DNA of 64,000 nt, from positions 5,394,001-5,458,000 of the forward strand of contig NZ_JBBOCT010000001.1 of assembly GCF_038002605.1 (NCBI RefSeq), given 5' to 3'. Below the pieces are notes generated by a model. It had not been told where the DNA came from and made no database searches. It worked only from the letters and a program-made list of their open reading frames with translations. This DNA is from Bacillus sp. FSL K6-3431 (GTDB lineage Bacteria; Bacillota; Bacilli; Bacillales; Bacillaceae_C). Of this stretch, positions 27,766-36,641 are shown in pieces. The position numbers and the translations under genes were made by a program. Positions within the stretch are counted from its first letter, which is position 1; each line of letters starts with the position of its first letter.

Positions 27766-28257
27766 ATGGAAAAAGAAAATTCAAAAGAAATAAAGCCAAT
27801 GCCGCTTTTAATACTAACAATAATTACTGGTATTGTTGGCGGGACTGTCGGTACTATATTTATCTATCTTGCTCATTATTTTCATTTTACATCCATCAGT
27901 CCTGCGATTATTATTTCTCCTATCCCCGGGGCTTGGAAAGCAGGGTGGATAGGTGTGGTAGTTACGATCATTTTATATAATCTACTTTCAATCTTGGCCG
28001 CACTATTCTATTACGGCGTCTTAAGGAAGAAAACCTCTCTTTATTGGGGGTTGGCATATGGGCTAGCTATCTACATATTGTTATTTATCGGTTTACCCGC
28101 CGTAATCCCGGGGATGAAGCCATTCTATAAACTTGACATTAACACAATACTTACTGAATTATGTTTTTTTATTCTATACGGTATGTTTATCGGATATACG
28201 ATTTCTTATGAGTATAATGAACAACGATACTTGAAAAAAATAAATGTGAAACATTAA
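27766..28257 (+). CDS. yqhR: YqhR family membrane protein
   Basis: A 163-residue protein with four predicted membrane helices and the conserved SPIPGAWKAGWIG loop of YqhR. The ATG at 27766 lies behind AATGGAGGTG. It is divergent from yqhQ and upstream of aroQ, as in B. subtilis. The function is unknown. Confidence 0.88.
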   Translation: MEKENSKEIKPMPLLILTIITGIVGGTVGTIFIYLAHYFHFTSISPAIIISPIPGAWKAGWIGVVVTIILYNLLSILAALFYYGVLRKKTSLYWGLAYGLAIYILLFIGLPAVIPGMKPFYKLDINTILTELCFFILYGMFIGYTISYEYNEQRYLKKINVKH

Positions 28258-28337
28258 AAAATTTCAATTAGGTTAGGACTGATTTCATCATTTATGATAG
28301 AATATGCAAGATGAACAGTCTTTTTTAGGGTGTGAGA

Positions 28338-28784
28338 ATGTTGAAAATTCTTTTGTTAAATGGTCCTAATTTAAATATGCTCGGCAAGCGTGAGCCTGAT
28401 ATTTATGGTGCGGGTACACTGGAACAGCTTGAAGAAAATGTAATGAAGATTGGGTCGGGAATTGGCTTGGATGTTGTTTGCATGCAGTCTAATTATGAAG
28501 GTGCATTAATCGATGAAATTCAACAGGGGGAAGCTAGTGGGTTTCAAGGCATTCTTATTAATCCAGGGGCATTAACGCATTACAGTATTGCTCTACGAGA
28601 TGCGATAGCTGGAAATAGCCTACCTGTAATTGAAGTTCATATTTCCAATGTCCATAAAAGAGAGGAATTCAGGAGTCATTCCGTTACTGCACCTGTAACA
28701 ATTGGTCAAATTGTTGGTTTTGGTTTTTTTGGCTATGAACTTGCATTACGAGCAATGAAAGATTATGTACAGGGGAGAGGGTAG
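28338..28784 (+). CDS. aroQ: Type II 3-dehydroquinate dehydratase
   Basis: A 148-residue enzyme that converts 3-dehydroquinate to 3-dehydroshikimate. It has [13 protein letters not shown] with the catalytic Arg loop, the Tyr in IYG, the NPGALTHYS motif and [14 protein letters not shown] with the catalytic His. ATG 28338 was chosen; an in-frame GTG at 28332 is possible. It is followed two bases later by the yqhT ATG, so the pair is coupled. Confidence 0.95.
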   Translation: MLKILLLNGPNLNMLGKREPDIYGAGTLEQLEENVMKIGSGIGLDVVCMQSNYEGALIDEIQQGEASGFQGILINPGALTHYSIALRDAIAGNSLPVIEVHISNVHKREEFRSHSVTAPVTIGQIVGFGFFGYELALRAMKDYVQGRG

Positions 28785-28785
28785 A

Positions 28786-29847
28786 ATGGGCAAGCTTAAT
28801 AAACTACGCGAACGAATGAATAACCATGATATCGATGGATTATTAATTACTAGTACATACAATCGCCGATATATAACGAATTTTACGGGTACTGCTGGTG
28901 TAGCACTAATTAGCCGTGATAAGGCATTATTTATTACCGATTTTCGTTATACCGAGCAAGCTGCGAAACAGGCCACTGACTTTGACATAATTCAACATAT
29001 AGGTTCGATTAGCAAAGAAGTGGCTAAGCATGTAAAAGAATTAGGCATTAAAAAGCTCGGATTTGAACAAGATTATATGTCATACTCTTTGTGGAATGCA
29101 TATAAAGAAGCAGTGGAAACAGAGTTTGTTCCTATATCTAATCTACTAGAAAATATGCGTTTAATAAAAAGTGCGCAAGAATTAAGTATTATTAAAGAAG
29201 CAGCAGATATTGCTGATGCCGCATTCAAGCATATTCTAGATTTTATTAAACCTGGATTAACAGAGTTGGAAGTAGCCAATGAATTGGAGTTTTTTATGAG
29301 AAAAAGTGGGGCAGAATCCTCTTCGTTTGATATTATTGTTGCTTCTGGTACAAGGTCGGCATTGCCGCACGGTGTGGCTAGTGACAAAATAATTGAAACT
29401 GGCGATTTTATTACGATGGATTATGGAGCACTACATAAAGGTTATGTGTCAGATATAACGAGAACAATTGCTGTTGGGGAGCCTTCGGAAAAATTAAAAG
29501 AGATTTATTCTGTGGTGCTTGAGGCACAGTTACGAGGAATGGACCAAATCCAGCCAGGAATGACGGGAATGGAAGCAGATGCAATTGCTAGGGATTATAT
29601 CGCTGAAAAAGGCTACGGGGAATATTTCGGTCATTCCTTAGGTCATGGAATAGGTTTGGAAGTGCATGAAGGACCTGGATTGTCTACGCGCTCTGAAACA
29701 AAGTTAGAACCCGGTATGGTTGTAACGGTAGAACCAGGTATTTACTTACCCGGGATCGGCGGAGTAAGGATTGAAGATGATACAGTGATTACAGAAACAG
29801 GCAATGAAACACTTACACATTCAACAAAAGACTTGATTATTTTATAG
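28786..29847 (+). CDS. yqhT: M24-family Xaa-Pro aminopeptidase YqhT
   Basis: A 353-residue pita-bread metallopeptidase. The five metal ligands are present: Asp in TMDYGA, Asp in SDITRT, His in GHSLGHGIG, Glu in VEPGIYLPG and Glu in RIEDD. An N-terminal creatinase-like domain occupies about residues 1-130. It should remove N-terminal residues before proline in the cytoplasm. Its location just before efp is the standard bacillar order. Confidence 0.93.
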   Translation: MGKLNKLRERMNNHDIDGLLITSTYNRRYITNFTGTAGVALISRDKALFITDFRYTEQAAKQATDFDIIQHIGSISKEVAKHVKELGIKKLGFEQDYMSYSLWNAYKEAVETEFVPISNLLENMRLIKSAQELSIIKEAADIADAAFKHILDFIKPGLTELEVANELEFFMRKSGAESSSFDIIVASGTRSALPHGVASDKIIETGDFITMDYGALHKGYVSDITRTIAVGEPSEKLKEIYSVVLEAQLRGMDQIQPGMTGMEADAIARDYIAEKGYGEYFGHSLGHGIGLEVHEGPGLSTRSETKLEPGMVVTVEPGIYLPGIGGVRIEDDTVITETGNETLTHSTKDLIIL

Positions 29848-29868
29848 TAGAGAGAAGGAGGAAATCAG

Positions 29869-30426
29869 ATGATTTCAGTAAACGATTTTCGAACAGGATT
29901 AACGATAGAGGTTGATGGCAGTATTTGGCGTGTGATGGACTTCCAACATGTAAAGCCAGGTAAAGGTGCAGCATTTGTTCGCTCTAAATTAAGAAACCTA
30001 CGAAATGGTGCTATCCAAGAAAAAACTTTCCGTGCTGGCGAAAAAGTAGGACGCGCACAAATTGATAATAAAAAGATGCAATATTTATATGCTAATGGTG
30101 ATATGCATGTGTTCATGGATAGTGAAACATACGAGCAACTAGAGCTACCAGAAGCACAAATTCAATATGAATTGAAATTTTTACAAGAGAACATGGAAGT
30201 TCATGTGTTAATGTACAATAGTGAAACATTAGGCGTTGACTTACCAAACACGGTGGAACTGGAAGTAATAGAAACGGATCCTGGAATCAAAGGTGATACA
30301 GCTTCCGGTGGACATAAACCAGCGAAAATGGAAACAGGATTAACTGTTAATGTTCCTTTTTTCGTAAATGTTGGAGATAAATTAGTTATCAATACTACAG
30401 ATAGTTCATACGTTTCAAGAGCATAA
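29869..30426 (+). CDS. efp: Translation elongation factor P
   Basis: A 185-residue, three-domain factor that relieves ribosome stalling at polyproline. The tip loop KPGKGAAF carries the modification Lys (about 32), with the C-terminal OB domains ([18 protein letters not shown]). AAGGAGG precedes the ATG. It is the last core gene before the accessory island; yqhV, next in B. subtilis, is missing. Confidence 0.97.
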   Translation: MISVNDFRTGLTIEVDGSIWRVMDFQHVKPGKGAAFVRSKLRNLRNGAIQEKTFRAGEKVGRAQIDNKKMQYLYANGDMHVFMDSETYEQLELPEAQIQYELKFLQENMEVHVLMYNSETLGVDLPNTVELEVIETDPGIKGDTASGGHKPAKMETGLTVNVPFFVNVGDKLVINTTDSSYVSRA

Positions 30427-30503
30427 TAGACCTTTTAAGATACCGAGGAATTTAATGAGAGCACTGGAAAGTCTTCATAATTTCGGGATCTATTATAGAA
30501 TAC

Positions 30504-30705
30504 TGTTGATTTCCGCTCAAGGCGGACGCTTCCGTGGGTGGGCTTCTTAGGCCAACAGGGTGTTTTGGTCACGAAGCCGTTGCCACACGATGTGGCGGAT
30601 TTTAGGCTTCGTTCCGTAAAGCTCCTGCGGGATCTCACGTAGACGTGCTTTTCCCGCAGAAGTCGCCGCCTCCCATTCCAATTAACGGAACCCGCTAAAA
30701 TCAAC
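30504..30705. repeat. G+C-rich palindromic bacillar repeat
   Basis: It begins GTTGATTTCCGCTCAAGGCGG and ends with AAAATCAAC, with internal CTCCTGCGGG and CCCGCAGAAGTCGCCGCC arms. This is a well-known type of noncoding dispersed repeat in Bacillus genomes. It is far richer in G+C than its surroundings and directly follows efp at the left edge of the island. Confidence 0.7.
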
Positions 30706-30728
30706 ATTCAAGCTTAATAGACCCGAAA

Positions 30729-30776
30729 ATAAAAGGTATAATACCCCCTAATTCAAAGGGGATTATACCTTTTTTG
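30729..30776. terminator. Hairpin terminator downstream of efp
   Basis: AAAAGGTATAATaCCCC pairs with GGGGATTATACCTTTT, followed by TT. It probably ends the yqhS-yqhT-efp message. The following 430 bases (to about 31220) hold no recognised gene apart from a second possible hairpin at 30880-30936 (AAAGGAGG...CCTCCTTTT). Confidence 0.75.
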
Positions 30777-31223
30777 CTTTATAATTATTTTATCAATTTT
30801 AAAATAGGTCGGTATTATAATTCAAAAACAACAATCAATGATTGTCCATATATGGCTATTTATGATTTAGTTGTTCCAAAGGAGGTGGTCGTTTAAGATG
30901 GGGATGAGAAAGTTCTCGTACTCCTCCTTTTATTTTGCCAGGCATACATAATGCTCAAAATTGATATAATTAATAAGAAATTTTTCAAGTGGTCTATAGG
31001 AAAAGCTTCTATTCTACGAAGAATATTGAGTAAGAAGATATTAATTGAAGTATACATTAAGTCCTATATTCCGCTAATCGTATTATGTCAAATCATAAAA
31101 TAGAATATGACTGTTTTCGACTTTTTAATTGGGCATTATCCCAAAAAAGTCGTACTTGAATAGGGGAATGTTTTTCCTTTCCCTTGTTTCGTCGTTTTGG
31201 CTTTTCCATCCGACATTTTTTGA

Positions 31224-31530
31224 TTATCCGGCCTCATTCCTTTTTAGGTATATGCTCCCATCAAGACCCAACCACCTTAAGATTAGCCGCTTAGTTTCGT
31301 TAATATTCTACACCATTCTTTTTTCGTCAATGAATGGTGTTTCTTTGAATTCTATTACACTCACATAGTCGAACTGCTCCAGAATCGTCTTTCCTGTTGG
31401 ACTATGGAAATTTTTTTCATATAGTCGCAACGGTATATCCTCGGCAATCTTGATCCTTACCCTGCCATTGTATCAGTGTGTAGATGAGAAGCCCTATTAC
31501 TAGTACATAGTAAATCCAAGGATCCTGACT
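31224..31530 (-). pseudogene. Degenerate transposase C-terminus (DUF4277/IS1634-like)
   Basis: Read on the minus strand with one frameshift near 31440 and one in-frame stop, it gives fragments such as YYVLVIGLLIYTLIQW, SPTGKTILEQFDYVSV and LILRWLGLDGSIYLKRN. These resemble the C-terminal end of DUF4277-containing IS1634-like transposases. It is clearly non-functional. It marks the left part of the island as an old insertion site. Confidence 0.55.
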
Positions 31531-31633
31531 TCATTTTTTAATCCATCTTCCGCCAATAAATAACGAAATTTGAATCGATTTGTTTAAATAAAGGAATCCC
31601 AAATCACTGTGGCGAATCTATTCAGAATAGCCT

Positions 31634-31886
31634 ATGAATGGAGTAATTCCTATGTCAAAGCTGATCGACAATGATTTACAAATTATCCATGCATGTTCGT
31701 CTGCAGTAATTGCTCACTTCTGTGATTCACTGAATGTGGTGGAACATATAAACGAATGTGTATCTTGGGGCTGCAGTGGACGGATATGTCTCTTGGTGAA
31801 GATATCAAAGACCACGTCATCAACCTAATTCACCGACCATCGTATGCAGGTGAATGTTGCATCCGGGCTCGATCGACACGCCGTTA
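31634..31886 (+). pseudogene. Degenerate transposase N-terminus (DUF4277/IS1634-like)
   Basis: A fragment reading IDNDLQIIHACSSAVIAHF and DSLNVVEHINECVSW, then, after a frameshift, QWTDMSLGEDIKDHVINLI. This matches the start of DUF4277-type transposases. No catalytic region remains. It is in the opposite orientation to the C-terminal fragment at 31.2-31.5 kb, so the two are either separate elements or one rearranged element. Confidence 0.6.
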
Positions 31887-32032
31887 AATAAAAGATTGAC
31901 CGGGGAATAGAAAAAAATTTGGCCCCCGGGTGGAAGACCGGCTAAGTAAAAATAAACTGTACCTTCTGCCGGTCTCGCCGTTATGAATTTTTGAAGAGTC
32001 CTAGTGAATAATCGACAGAGGAGGGGGTTATT

Positions 32033-33766
32033 ATTGTCTTTTTTCGTAAACTGAAGCAATTTAAATTGTTTTTTAAGCTGCTTATTCGACTTTTAATCAT
32101 CATGGTTCCGATTTATGCGCTAAGTATTTATATCAATCATACGTCAGCCAATCATATAAAGGATAAACTCATCCAATCGAAGATGTCGCAAAATCAGTTT
32201 TTTATGAGTTCGTTCGAAAGCGAAATAGTTCACCTCATGGAATTACAGGACGAGTTTATTAGCGATAGGGATTTGCACAATTTTGCCCTTTCGTCGGCTA
32301 CGATGGGTGAATTTGAGAAATTGACCGCAATCTTGCGAATTCAGGGAAAGCTAAAGATGATAACAGGCAAGTACATTGAAACAGTAAATTTATACTATCC
32401 TTCGTTAAACCTGTTGATTTCTCCGAATGAAATCAACGAACCAACGGCGGAACAATTGGAGAGCTTGCAACAATCCACGGTTACTGTCGGTCCGAAAATG
32501 ACTTTGTGGAATAATAAGCTATTGCTTGGCGTACCTTATCAGGTCGGTAGCGACGTGCACGGGCAACCGTTTTTTTTATTCGGCATCGAATTGTCCATTC
32601 CGAAAATCGAGGATGCTTTGCTGAAATTTATAAAGGCGAATAACGGCGAAACGGCCCACTTTATCAATGTCGATGAGAATTGGATTGTGTCGGGAAATAG
32701 GGAAGATCCCGACCAACCGTTCATTAATGAATATGTCAAAAAGCATATTCGGGACAATCAGACAAATCATGGAGAGATAGAAGTAAACGGGGAAAAATAT
32801 TTGGCTGCGTACGGATATTCAAACTACATCAACGTTGCTTTAGCCACTTACGTTCCAAAAGAACGCATATTTAGTCCGCTAAAAAAATACAGCTTTTTAG
32901 TATGGCTCGTATCGATCACCGTATTTTTTATGCTGTGTCTGTATTCATTTTGGCTTTACCGGCTTATCCACCAACCTTTGCACGTCTTGGTCAGAGCGGC
33001 GAGGAGAATGGAAGGAGGCGATTTGGACATGGAACTTCATTATAAGAAAAATGATGAGTTTGGTTATATATACCAGCAACTCAACGATATAATCGGTAAC
33101 ATCAAAGTTTTGATACGGGAAAATCATGAGCAAAAAACGTTGGTGCAGCATGCTGAGTTAAAGCAACTGCAGGCCCAGATCAATCCTCATTTTCTTTACA
33201 ATACATATTTTATTTTATACAGGATGGCCAGAAGTAAGGATACGGATAACCTTATCACTTACACGAAATATTTGGGTGATTATTTCAAGTATATTACGCG
33301 CAACACGTTCGATGAAATTTCTTTGCTGGAAGAAGTCAATCACGCCAAGAACTATGCAAAAATTCAGTCTGTTCGTTTTTATCATCGGATAGAAGTGCAT
33401 TTTGAAGATTTGCCGCACGAAATGCAATTTGTAGCGATACCTGGAATGCTGCTGCAGCCGATACTGGAGAACGCATACGAACATGGATTCAATGATACGT
33501 TGAACGGCGGAAAATTAAACATATTTTACGCTTCAGAAGACGACTACAACCTGATTGTGGTGGAGGACAACGGGAAAGGAATGACGCAAGTGGATATTGC
33601 CAGCACAAATAAGAGCCTTCAATCTCCTGCTACCGATATTAAGGTTACCGGCATGATCAATGTTCATAGAAGGATGAGGCTTAAGTTTGGCGGGGAAAGC
33701 GGTGTGGAGGTTTTGGCTGCGGATTCGGGAGGTTTGCGCGTGGTTCTTCGAATTCCAAAATCATGA
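32033..33766 (+). CDS. YesM-type sensor histidine kinase
   Basis: About 577 residues. A first membrane helix (about 18-38) is followed by an extracellular sensor domain and a second helix (FLVWLVSITVFFMLCLYSF). Then come HAMP, a His_kinase box with the phospho-acceptor His in NPHFLYNT, and the ATPase with LENAYEHGF and VEDNGKGM. Paired with the AraC-type regulator downstream, it should sense an extracellular sugar. The start is uncertain: behind AGAGGAGGGGG the in-frame codons are ATT 32030/32033, the first canonical one is TTG 32066, and TTG 32034 is out of frame by one T. The base composition looks richer in G+C than the flanking core genes. Confidence 0.88.
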   Translation: MVFFRKLKQFKLFFKLLIRLLIIMVPIYALSIYINHTSANHIKDKLIQSKMSQNQFFMSSFESEIVHLMELQDEFISDRDLHNFALSSATMGEFEKLTAILRIQGKLKMITGKYIETVNLYYPSLNLLISPNEINEPTAEQLESLQQSTVTVGPKMTLWNNKLLLGVPYQVGSDVHGQPFFLFGIELSIPKIEDALLKFIKANNGETAHFINVDENWIVSGNREDPDQPFINEYVKKHIRDNQTNHGEIEVNGEKYLAAYGYSNYINVALATYVPKERIFSPLKKYSFLVWLVSITVFFMLCLYSFWLYRLIHQPLHVLVRAARRMEGGDLDMELHYKKNDEFGYIYQQLNDIIGNIKVLIRENHEQKTLVQHAELKQLQAQINPHFLYNTYFILYRMARSKDTDNLITYTKYLGDYFKYITRNTFDEISLLEEVNHAKNYAKIQSVRFYHRIEVHFEDLPHEMQFVAIPGMLLQPILENAYEHGFNDTLNGGKLNIFYASEDDYNLIVVEDNGKGMTQVDIASTNKSLQSPATDIKVTGMINVHRRMRLKFGGESGVEVLAADSGGLRVVLRIPKS

Positions 33767-33784
33767 ATACGGGAGGAATGCAGC

Positions 33785-35449
33785 ATGTATCGTTTGTTGA
33801 TCGTCGATGATGAGCCTGTTATCGTAGACAGCCTATCCTATCTTTTATCGGATAGCTCTGATTTGGAATTGGAAGTATACTCTGCCTATTCGGCAGTAGA
33901 AGCCATGGAATGTTTGAATCGTATGAAGTTTGACATCGTTCTGACTGACATCCGAATGCCTAAAATGTCCGGATTGGAACTGCAGAATGCGATAAAACAA
34001 CTTTGGCCTAATTGCAAAGTGATTTTTTTAACAGGGTACAATGATTTTTCATACATCCAAACCGCGATGCAAAACGGTGGATATCATTACATTCTCAAAA
34101 CGGACGGAGACGAAGAAATTATTCGTACGATCCGGAGAGCGGCAATAGATATTATGAAAAAGTCAGATGCCGAAAACATGATGCTGAAAACGAAGCAAAA
34201 ATTGAACGCTGCCATACAGTCGTTGCAAAAAGATTTTATCGTGGAAATGATTAACGGAATAACCCAAGACGTGGTAACATTGGAACGGCAGTTTCAGCAA
34301 TTGGACATTCCTTTATCAGCGGATTATCCGGTTTATATGGTTCTGGGGCAGGTTGACGAATGGGGTAAATGCGAAAGTTACTCCGATCAATCCTTGTTAA
34401 TGTTTGCAATTCAAACCATTACTGAAGAATTCATCACCACCACCGGTTATACCTTCCAATCAGTTGCTTTGGACCGTTCGAAATTTTTACTGCTCGTTCA
34501 ACCGTTGCAACGGCTAAAGCAATCCGAGAAAGAGGCGGATGTGGTTTGGATACGAAACCGGGTATTTATGGAAGGAGTGACAGAGTCGGTTCAGAGTGTA
34601 TGTAAAAGCTGGTATGGAAGTACCATTTCTTTCGCGCTCAGTAACGGAGCGGTTTCGTGGGATACATTAGGGAGAAGATATAACGGGTTAAAGCTTCTCT
34701 TATTGAGTGGTTTAGGTGAAGGCAAGGAGCTGCTGCTGACTGAAAACAGATCGAACGACGCGGAGGTAGTTCAGAATCAGTCTCTGCATATGGTTATCGG
34801 GAAAATAGATGCCTTAAAAATATTTGTTTTGAACGGAAGAGATGAAGATTTTATGGGGACTTTTCAGGAGTTACTGGATGAATTAAAGCTATATCGGCAA
34901 ATTTCTTCTAAACTTAAATTGGAAGTCTACTATTCCTTGACGGGTTTGTTTTTACATGTCATTAATCATTGGGACCTTAATGGGATGGATCATATGGATA
35001 TCGATCTGATGAAGTTGATTCAAATTCAAGAGCATGATTCGTGGGACGATGTGACGATTTACTTCCAGAATTTAGCCGATATCATTATAAAATCGAAACA
35101 AACGGTTCAGCATGAAAGGGGATATGAAGTGATCCAGAGAGTGCACCATTATATAGAGGCAAATATGTCTGGAGATTTGTCCCTTACCCGAATTGCTGAA
35201 AACGTTTACTTGAACCCGCAATATTTGTCCCGTTTATACAAGCAAGTTACGGGGAGCATGCTGTCGGACTATTTGATGAAAGTTCGTTTGAATAAAGCAA
35301 AGGAAATGCTATCCGACAGGCAGATGAAAGTCCATGAGGTTGCATCGGCGTTAGGGTTTGATTCGGCTGCATATTTTACAAGGTTTTTCAAGAAAAATAC
35401 AAGCTTGACCCCGATTGAGTTTCGCGATGGAAAAAGGCGTTCTAGCTGA
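33785..35449 (+). CDS. YesN-type response regulator, AraC family
   Basis: A 554-residue regulator beginning 18 bases after the kinase. The receiver domain (1-125) has the acidic DDE cluster, the phospho-acceptor Asp in LTDIRMPKMSG and the Lys of YILKTD. A long linker region follows. Two C-terminal helix-turn-helix units (about 450-550) have the AraC signature ALGFDSAAYFTRFFKK. Such regulators activate adjacent sugar-uptake operons in bacilli and paenibacilli. The likely targets are the GH32 and ABC-transporter genes downstream. Confidence 0.9.
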   Translation: MYRLLIVDDEPVIVDSLSYLLSDSSDLELEVYSAYSAVEAMECLNRMKFDIVLTDIRMPKMSGLELQNAIKQLWPNCKVIFLTGYNDFSYIQTAMQNGGYHYILKTDGDEEIIRTIRRAAIDIMKKSDAENMMLKTKQKLNAAIQSLQKDFIVEMINGITQDVVTLERQFQQLDIPLSADYPVYMVLGQVDEWGKCESYSDQSLLMFAIQTITEEFITTTGYTFQSVALDRSKFLLLVQPLQRLKQSEKEADVVWIRNRVFMEGVTESVQSVCKSWYGSTISFALSNGAVSWDTLGRRYNGLKLLLLSGLGEGKELLLTENRSNDAEVVQNQSLHMVIGKIDALKIFVLNGRDEDFMGTFQELLDELKLYRQISSKLKLEVYYSLTGLFLHVINHWDLNGMDHMDIDLMKLIQIQEHDSWDDVTIYFQNLADIIIKSKQTVQHERGYEVIQRVHHYIEANMSGDLSLTRIAENVYLNPQYLSRLYKQVTGSMLSDYLMKVRLNKAKEMLSDRQMKVHEVASALGFDSAAYFTRFFKKNTSLTPIEFRDGKRRSS

Positions 35450-35600
35450 ACCGTTTGTGCCTTGAAATGCGCAACGATCGATTGCGTCGCGACAGGAATA
35501 TTAACTTTGCATAGAGAGTTGAAGGAACAGCAGAAAAAGCAAGGGCACTACCCGAGGCCACTGAAAAACTATTGTTTTTTTGAGAAATTAGGTTTTCAAA

Positions 35601-35644
35601 AAAAGGACGCTTTTGATGCGTATATATCAAAAGTGTCCTTTTCC
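35601..35644. terminator. Hairpin between response regulator and transposase remnant
   Basis: AAAAGGACGCTTTTGAT pairs, with one G.T position, to ATCAAAAGTGTCCTTTT. A- and T-runs at the ends make it a bidirectional terminator at the end of the two-component operon. Confidence 0.65.
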
Positions 35645-35648
35645 TTTC

Positions 35649-36225
35649 CTATTCTTGCTCTTTCTCGTTTATAAGTTTTATCATTCGTTTGAGGTTGACC
35701 ACAAAGTTGGTTGTGGCCCCTTGAATTTGCATGCAAAATAGACCTGTGCTAATGACTTTTTTATAGCCGTGTCTGTTTTTCAACTCGTCATTTTTCGCTT
35801 CAATTTTATAACGTTCGGAAGCAAGTTGTTTAAATTTTTTTTGTTTTGGAAATCATGCTGTTCCGTATGGAGAACCGATTTAATGGTTAAGTAATAGCTT
35901 TTTGTTTTTGCGCCTTCCTTATAACATCCTTCTCTTAAATGACAAATCTTCACTTTTCGATGTCAAACATAAATTTATAGCGCAAATTTCGTTCTCCATT
36001 TTTTCGTGCTTGTTTCATTTTTTCACTGCTAGGATCCCTGCTGGACAAACAAACATGCCTGCATCTTTGTTAAAATCAAAGTATCCTCTGGCTTTCTATT
36101 TCCGGTTATAGTAATCGGATGAAGTTTAGAAATCAATTCAATATTTTCTTCTTTTGTATAAGATAAATTATTTTTCCCTGAATAGGCCGTATCACCAATG
36201 ATAGTCTTGACCTCTATACTTTTCC
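35649..36225 (-). pseudogene. Degenerate IS1182-family transposase, C-terminal two thirds
   Basis: On the minus strand the pieces TIIGDTAYSGKNNLSY, RNGERNLRYKFMFDI, LASERYKIEAKNDELK and YKKVISTGLFCMQIQGATT, then NFVVNLKRMIKLINE, follow the order of IS1182 transposases. They include the catalytic-Glu region (KNDELKNR). Frameshifts interrupt the protein and the N-terminal third is gone. It separates the regulators from the hydrolase genes. Confidence 0.75.
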
Positions 36226-36482
36226 ATTAGGACAAGCGGACGAAGTATATGGCAGGCTTCTCCAACACAGATTAATGGAAATTTTATTGGATTGGAGCAG
36301 ATTTGAATTTAAAAGGATTAATTTTATAAAAAGCAAATTAATCATACCAATCCCCAAAAATGATACTTGAGAATCCATAATGTGTGCATCAAAGAAGTCA
36401 TCATAAGTCAATAAAGTAAACAAAGTCACATAGAAATGCTTTTTTTTTCGGTTTATAATTAATATAACGAAAGGGAGGTTGA

Positions 36483-36641
36483 TATGAACTCGTCGAGTCG
36501 CTGGAAAAAAGATATAGCCAATTGGAAGCGTATCCAATTGTGTTAGTCGGCCAGAAGCCGACGCTTGCGGCGACCGGGGAACCTGCGGATTCGTCAAAAA
36601 AAGTTAATAAATTAACTTCAAAACTGGGGGTTAACTTAACA
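36483..36641 (+). pseudogene. Tail of an unidentified protein fused in frame to the first GH32 gene
   Basis: In frame with the GH32 gene and upstream of its ATG, the sequence reads ELVESLEKRYSQLEAYP, then IVLVGQKPTLAATGEP, with high codon-position G+C. It looks like the C-terminal end of a lost gene, not of a GH32 N-terminus. GAAAGGGAGG with ATG 36484 just upstream opens only a 20-codon frame. I do not recognise the parent protein. A related but diverged segment precedes the second GH32 gene. Confidence 0.4.

Noticed and set aside
36214..36597. 127-codon minus-strand frame upstream of GH32 copy 1
   Set aside because: It crosses from the IS1182 relic into plus-strand coding sequence; there is no ribosome binding site and no recognisable domain.
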